Assembly: GCA_018881555.1 (NCBI GenBank)
Contig: JACAXG010000055.1
Span: 2,808,583-2,872,582, forward strand
Source of the DNA: Amblyornis subalaris
Lineage: Eukaryota; Chordata; Aves; Passeriformes; Ptilonorhynchidae
Reading direction: 5' to 3'
Length of the DNA: 64,000 bases
Positions 58,259 through 64,000 of the stretch are shown piece by piece. A program made the translations under genes and the position numbers. Positions within the stretch are counted from its first letter, which is position 1. Each line of letters starts with the position of its first letter. The notes below the pieces were generated by a model. That model was not told the origin of the DNA. It saw only the letters and a list, made by a program, of their open reading frames with translations, and did no database searches.

Positions 58259-61200
58259 AATCACCAAGCCAGCACTTGTACGGCCTGGGCTGGTACCTTG
58301 TTACAGACACACTGGCAGCGCTCCCCGGCACAGACACCCGGGGTGCTGTCACCAAGAGAAGATGCACCCTGCCACTCGCTTCACAAGATCCTGTTGAAGC
58401 AGAACAGAAGACTGCTGAAAAGTGAATTCACCAGGAGCTCTGGAGTCGAGAGGTTTATGACCCGAAAAAAACCGAAGTCATGGATGTGAACATCATTTTA
58501 AGATCCTATCCCTTGCCAGAGACCGTAGTGCCACCTATGGAAATACTGGTAAGACCTGAGCGACATTATGTTCACTTGTTTACAGCCACAGTAAACTTGA
58601 ACTGTTTGGGATTAACCATTCCACAATGGAAGACCTTCAATCTGACTTTTCTTCCTCTCTTTACACATATCTCAGGTACAAAACCTCAGAAATTTCTGAA
58701 AATGGAAGATGAGAAGCTGGATAACTAGATTTATTAATTTTTTTTTAACCAAAGTTACAAAAATATTATTATTGTCTGAATGAGTTTATCACCCTCATGC
58801 TGTGGTAGAAGGCTTGCAAGCTAGCAGTGATCATCACCTCTTTAAGCATATGCCATTTATTCTTCCCAAAACATACTGATCAGAGGAACCCCAAGAAGTA
58901 TCTCAATTCTCACATCCAAAGTAGATGCTTCTCAGATCTTTGAAAACATGTCATGTGAAATGTCAGTATGTCCACAACTGGCTCCACTGCATGACTGCAA
59001 GTAACATAAAAGTCTTCTTTTACTATTGTCCATCCCAGGCAGCAGGTGCTCCTANGGCTATAGCTACCAGGAGACTTCTCTACACACCCAGGCTCACATT
59101 CCAATGCAGGGATGAAGTTCATTTCCCCTACCACACATCCTTGACACCAACTGGCTATAAATATGTTCCTCAATCTCACAGTCCAACAATTTTTTAAATT
59201 CCTTTTGAATATGCTTAGCCCTCTTAAAATTGAAAATTGATTACATAAACAGATACTAACAGGTCAGGATTTTACAGCAAAACAAAATCCACAGGGTTTG
59301 GAATAAAGTGATCAAATGATCCATTCCATAATTAAGCCTCCACATAGGCTTTTCAATGGATGTTAGAGATTATTACACTAAGACTTTATTGCTAACTGTA
59401 CACTACAAGACATTAAAAACAAAATCCGAGTTAAGTTACTTCACTGCAAACTAAGTCCCTGGATTCTCTAAGAGATGCACAAAGACATTTCGCCATGATG
59501 GTGTTATAGCATGTAATTTAATTTTACTTTTGGTAATCAAGTGACAACAAAGATTTATTTAATATAGCTGTAAGAAGAATTTAAATAAAATTAGACTTCA
59601 TAGGAAAAACAATTCTAGTGTCTGGATGAGCATTCTATCCCACAAGTTGATAAAAATTTCATCAACAAGGTTTTGGGGTTTTTCTTTCCTCTGTTTCTCC
59701 TCTGTCAATTTAAAATATTTTCTTATTTGGGACTTACAAATCTTTTGACTCTGCTACCTGAGATTTTTGCAAGTGGACCACTTTNGTTCATTTTTAAAAG
59801 CAAATCGCTACCTTTACACATCCATACTGCAGCACCAAGGTCAGGCTGATACCACCACTATCACTCCTCATACAAAAGTGATTGTGGAAATAATATCACC
59901 AAAATAAGAGATGAGTATTACACTAAGTGCCTTTTGGCCATAAGAGAATAATGGCTGCAGAAACAGCAATATTCTCACTTGTTTATTTTGATTATTTATA
60001 AATTACATATCCAGAAATCTGGGATCATTTACGGGATTTATGAGAACATAAAAATTGCATCCCAAGTCCAAATAACAACAGAAAAAACCCTTCAAATTAT
60101 GGTCAACATGGCACCCACTCTACTAGCCTTTACATCCCGAAGAATGCAAGTGATGTAGTATTTGTTAAACTTGAAGTGACAGGAAAAGAAAAGAGAAGAA
60201 AAAGGGAAGTTTTACAACTGAACAGCTGTTCCTGAAGGCTTCTTAGTGCAAGACCCTCCAACCTTACACAGAACTAACACTTCCACTTTCAGTTTTCCTC
60301 AAGTGCCGTGGCACAGAGGCAAATGCTGGGCTGTTCAGGACCAACACCTGTCACAGATTCAAAGAACCACACCTTTAATGGGTTTCATGAGTTAATTAGA
60401 TAACTCTATTGATCAGCACCCAGAGGTACAGTGAGCCTCTGCTTAGTGAGCAAACATTTACATTCTCACCGAAGATTTTTGGGTTGTCCTAATTTCTGAG
60501 GCCACAAAAAAGATAGCATTCTAAGTAGAACCACATCCAGAACAGATCATAACACTGGCTGAAAAAAANATGAAGATGAATAAAAATTAGTGCTTGCAAA
60601 TCTCAAAGTAGCAGTTAATACGTTCAATTTGTCCAGGTACAGAATAACAAAAAATTCAGGTATGGGGTTAGTATCATTGTCACCAACTCCTCAGTCATTC
60701 CATGCACTTTATCAGCACACTTTGAAAAATTTTGCACTGTGTACAGATCGAGTGGCAGACAACTGGCTTTCAGCCAAGGCCTGAGCAAAGCAGATACACT
60801 AAGTCTCTAAAGCCATACTATTCAAGCTGTGATTGTATGAAAACAAAAACCAGAAAGGCTCTGCACTGCCCAAAATGGCTTCATAATCATCATGATTTTT
60901 ATTTTTTTAAACCAAAGCAAAGCAGAAACTAACCATAATTTAATTTTTTTTTAGCCTAGATGTTTGCCTCCTCCAGTATGTTCAAGTGAAAATTGTGTGC
61001 TAGACCAGAGAAAAAGGCATCAGATGAAGTTAAAACAGGAAGGAATCTCCTTTTAGAGAAAGATCACTTGCTTTGCCAAAAAATAAAGAGACAAGAGGTT
61101 TGGAAAAATGGACGGGAGGGGAGGGGAGTCCTAGAAAGAGATGCTGGCAGTTTCTAAACTCACAGGGGATCTGTTGGAGAGCATCATGCCAAAAGCTCCA

Positions 61201-63900
61201 AGAAACATGAAGTTTCCACACCGAATCTAGAACAAACCACTTCAGAAATTATAAAGGAATAAACTCTTCACACAAGACAAAGAAGAGAAATTCTTTTATT
61301 TCAACAACATGAAAGAAAAACAAAAAATTTGATATGGGAACTGGGAATCTGAGGAATATATACATAATCTGGAAAAAACAACAGAGTAGCAGAATTAGCC
61401 TGGAGTTTTGTTTATTTATTTTTACTAATAAAAAAACCACACAAGAGCTCTCCACAATGAAAGAAAGAAAAAAAACCCTTAGCTGCTGCTTAAGCACAGA
61501 TGGAAAAGTGTGGACAAGGTATATGGCACTGCACAAACTGTTCCCTATGACATATGGGTAGATATCAGAGCCACCACAATTTCTAAGTCAACTGACAGAA
61601 GTCACTGTTTCACTAAAAATTTAATCATGTCTACCACAAACAGATTATCTCAGTGGTCTACAACATGTTCATCAGTCAAGATTAAAATATCTTACTGACA
61701 GTGCATGCATTAAATTTATCCAGAGCAGAGAACCACTGTTGCAGAACTCAACTAATACAGCTTCTTCCCCCCCGCCACCCCCGTGCCTTTTGGGAGCAAG
61801 GGAAGAGACAAAGTAGCAGCTAAAAATAAGTACCTTCAATTTTTTGCAATGTAACCCCCTGCCATACAAGTTTCCATACATCCTTTTTAAAATAAATATT
61901 ATACTAAACAGATGCAAGAAAAATATACTTCGTTTTTAATTAATAGGTAGGCTCATCCACACATTTTGTTAGTCTAACCTAATCATAAAGTAGCAGGCTT
62001 AGTACTTTTCTTCCATTTTCTGTGTGGTGTATATGTTAGGACACAAGCTTGAGGTGCTTTTAGCTTTTCTTCTACACTATCTTTAAACATCTACTTCCCT
62101 ATCAATATCCATCCTAGTCTATTCTCCATTGTCTTTTCCATCCTTACATCATAGTTACAGTGGCTTGGATCTTACATTTTGCCTATAAAACCCTCATCCT
62201 GCTGCAAGTTGACTACTTCCAGTGTTACTATTAAAAGAAATAATCCTGCTTCCCAAATGCATCTATGAAGATAGATCTGAAAATATGACACAAATCAAAT
62301 TAATTAAACTACCTATTCTAAGTAATTTTTCAGCCTTGAAGTTATGAAATGCATTAGAAACTTTGGTATTAGTAATGTAACTTTATGTGGACAGATGTCC
62401 AGATATGTTTTGAGCTTTGGATAATTGGTGTACAAGTGACATGCTAAATGGCACAAAAGAAGGCAATAAATTTAAATTTTCCTGATGAGGCNCTGGGTAT
62501 CACCAGACAAAATTAGACAGATTTGCACACAACTGGAGAGNTTCACTCCTTAGATCATGTACTTTTAAAATAAATAGCTCTAAAAGACTGCTAGAATGAC
62601 CGGCTCTGTCACCACAGGTTTCAAAATGGCACATACACAGAGGAAGTTTAAATTTGATAAGCATATGAATACTAAATAGAGTAGTATGGAAGCATAAAGA
62701 GTATAACTGGTCTACAAAAAAATTGTTCTTCCAGATGTTACTAAGCTTTTGAAGTGAGGAAAAAAAATAGTAGCTTTATGGACTTCTTCAGGTCTCTGAT
62801 GCTTAACAGACACATCAATGCTGATAGACAAGGCAGCAACTGCCTCACTGAAGAATAAGTGACAGAAAACCAGCTGTTTACAATCTCCTGTTGAGGAGAT
62901 TACATTAATATTCTTAGTATTATTCCCCTTCAGTATCTTAAATAATATTTCTGCTCAGGGCATGAGGAAATTACAATACAACTTTTAAGGTTATACAATA
63001 CTAGAAATATTAAAATCACCATTTTAAGAAACTATTTACTTCAAAAGCAAACTCTCTCCTTTCCTAAAGTCATGTATAAGAAAAAGTCAGTATTATTGAA
63101 ATGCACAGCATTTTGAATATTTTTGTAAGAGTCATGTTTTTGTTACTGCTCTGAATGTAAAGCATGTTTTGAAAAAACACTCCCTCATCCCACACACAAG
63201 TCTTAAGGACCAGATAAAAGATACAAAAGGAAATACAGATCCTTTTTTTCTATACACCACACAAGTCCAACTACAGCTGGGTCCCGCTCATACTCAGCTC
63301 AGCAGACATACATAATGGGAGTCAATATCTACTGAGCAAAAAAAAATACATATATTAAAAAAAAAAGTCTTTCAGTTTCCCTTGCATAAAGGGGAAGATG
63401 GATTTACTCAGTATCTACAGGTACATTAAATGGTTAATAGTACCAAATCGTTTCGGTTTTTTAAGAAACTATAGGTTGCATCTGATCTTCTCNTAGCAGT
63501 CTCAGAGCCACAGAAACACCAAATTTTTACAATTCTGATATACTTAAAACGACTGGAATCATACGCTCATGGTACTTTTAAAGAACATATTCATAGTAAT
63601 ATCACCGTTATCCTTCTAAACAGCTTTCCATACCTGAGCTGTGGTTGAAAAATAATACTTTTACAAAATAGTCTGAGGAAAACCTGTCTTCCTTCAAAAT
63701 GGCTGTTACTCCCAGTTAGTAGCCAAGAGTTAAGTCTACCTTGATTCTTAAAGACAGACATCTTTCATCCAGATGACACTGCCAGTTCCTTAGCACTGTT
63801 CTCCTTCACACAAATAGAGGCCAAAGCCGATCTGAAAGACAGTATATACCTTTAATGGTAGCCATTGCCTTGTTTTTGCAGAAGAAAATGGAANACTATT
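58259..63900. other. Region upstream of the SRPK2 CpG island
   Basis: About 5.6 kb of AT-rich sequence with no recognised gene, repeat family or RNA. It could be intergenic, or the first intron of longer SRPK2 transcripts with a distal promoter, as known for mammalian SRPK2. A purine-rich run lies at about 60178-60212. Small ORFs (up to 95 codons) lack recognisable motifs. Confidence 0.5.
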
Positions 63901-63980
63901 CATTGAGTGTGACAGGCAGGGACAGGCGAACGGAAGATCACGGGATGTCACGGGAAGGCAATAGCAGAGCCGAAACTTCT

Positions 63981-63997
63981 CCCTAACCCTAAACCCT
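63981..63997. repeat. Short telomere-like tract (CCCTAA, about 3 units)
   Basis: CCCTAACCCTAAACCCT at the very end of the window: two exact CCCTAA units and one partial unit with an extra A. It is too short to call an interstitial telomere, and may continue beyond the window. Confidence 0.6.
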
Positions 63998-64000
63998 CCC

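Noticed and set aside
58480..58728. An 82-codon plus-strand open frame
   Set aside because: No recognised homology or promoter. Its length is expected by chance.

Overview
The window is nuclear DNA from a bird, probably a passerine or close relative. It is AT-rich vertebrate intron sequence with recent and ancient CR1 LINE copies, three solo LTRs of endogenous retroviruses of the kind common in songbirds, and the 5' half of a vertebrate gene with canonical splice sites. There are no bacterial operons, CRISPR arrays or phage genes. Many isolated single 'n' bases look like ambiguous consensus positions rather than gaps.

The only gene that can be identified is SRPK2 (SR-protein-specific kinase 2), on the minus strand. 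Five coding exons are present: 57398-57435 (coding part of the start exon), 9429-9580, 3449-3557, 2806-2893 and 2477-2564. Their phases join perfectly (38+152+109+88+88 nt). They encode residues 1-158 plus the first base of codon 159: the short N-terminus, a polyproline/acidic segment, the glycine-rich ATP loop, the VAMK lysine (residue 108) and the helix-C glutamate. The rest of the kinase lies beyond the left edge. The start exon sits in a CpG island (about 57090-57750) that is probably a promoter. The first intron spans 47.8 kb. The intron leaving the last exon has a textbook U12-type (minor spliceosome) donor.

The large intron (9581-57397) holds almost all the mobile DNA. There is an ERV LTR at 12701-13793, a solo LTR at 18392-19776 with a perfect 5-bp target duplication, a short LTR at 25391-25836, a degraded LTR-like segment at about 47590-48710, and many CR1 pieces (11.5, 17.7, 24.2, 26.1, 42.6-45.4 kb). 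Older CR1 relics of the type shared by turtles and crocodilians lie at about 27.2, 36.9 and 46.9 kb. Upstream of SRPK2 (57.9-64 kb) there is one CR1 tail near the promoter and otherwise unremarkable sequence. The window ends in a small CpG-bearing patch with three telomere-like CCCTAA units.

No novel multigene system is present. The observations most worth checking are the U12 donor, the long open frame running into the SRPK2 start codon, the promoter-proximal splice acceptor, the dated LTR insertions, and an unexplained pair of direct repeats at about 39.8-40.5 and 41.5-41.9 kb.
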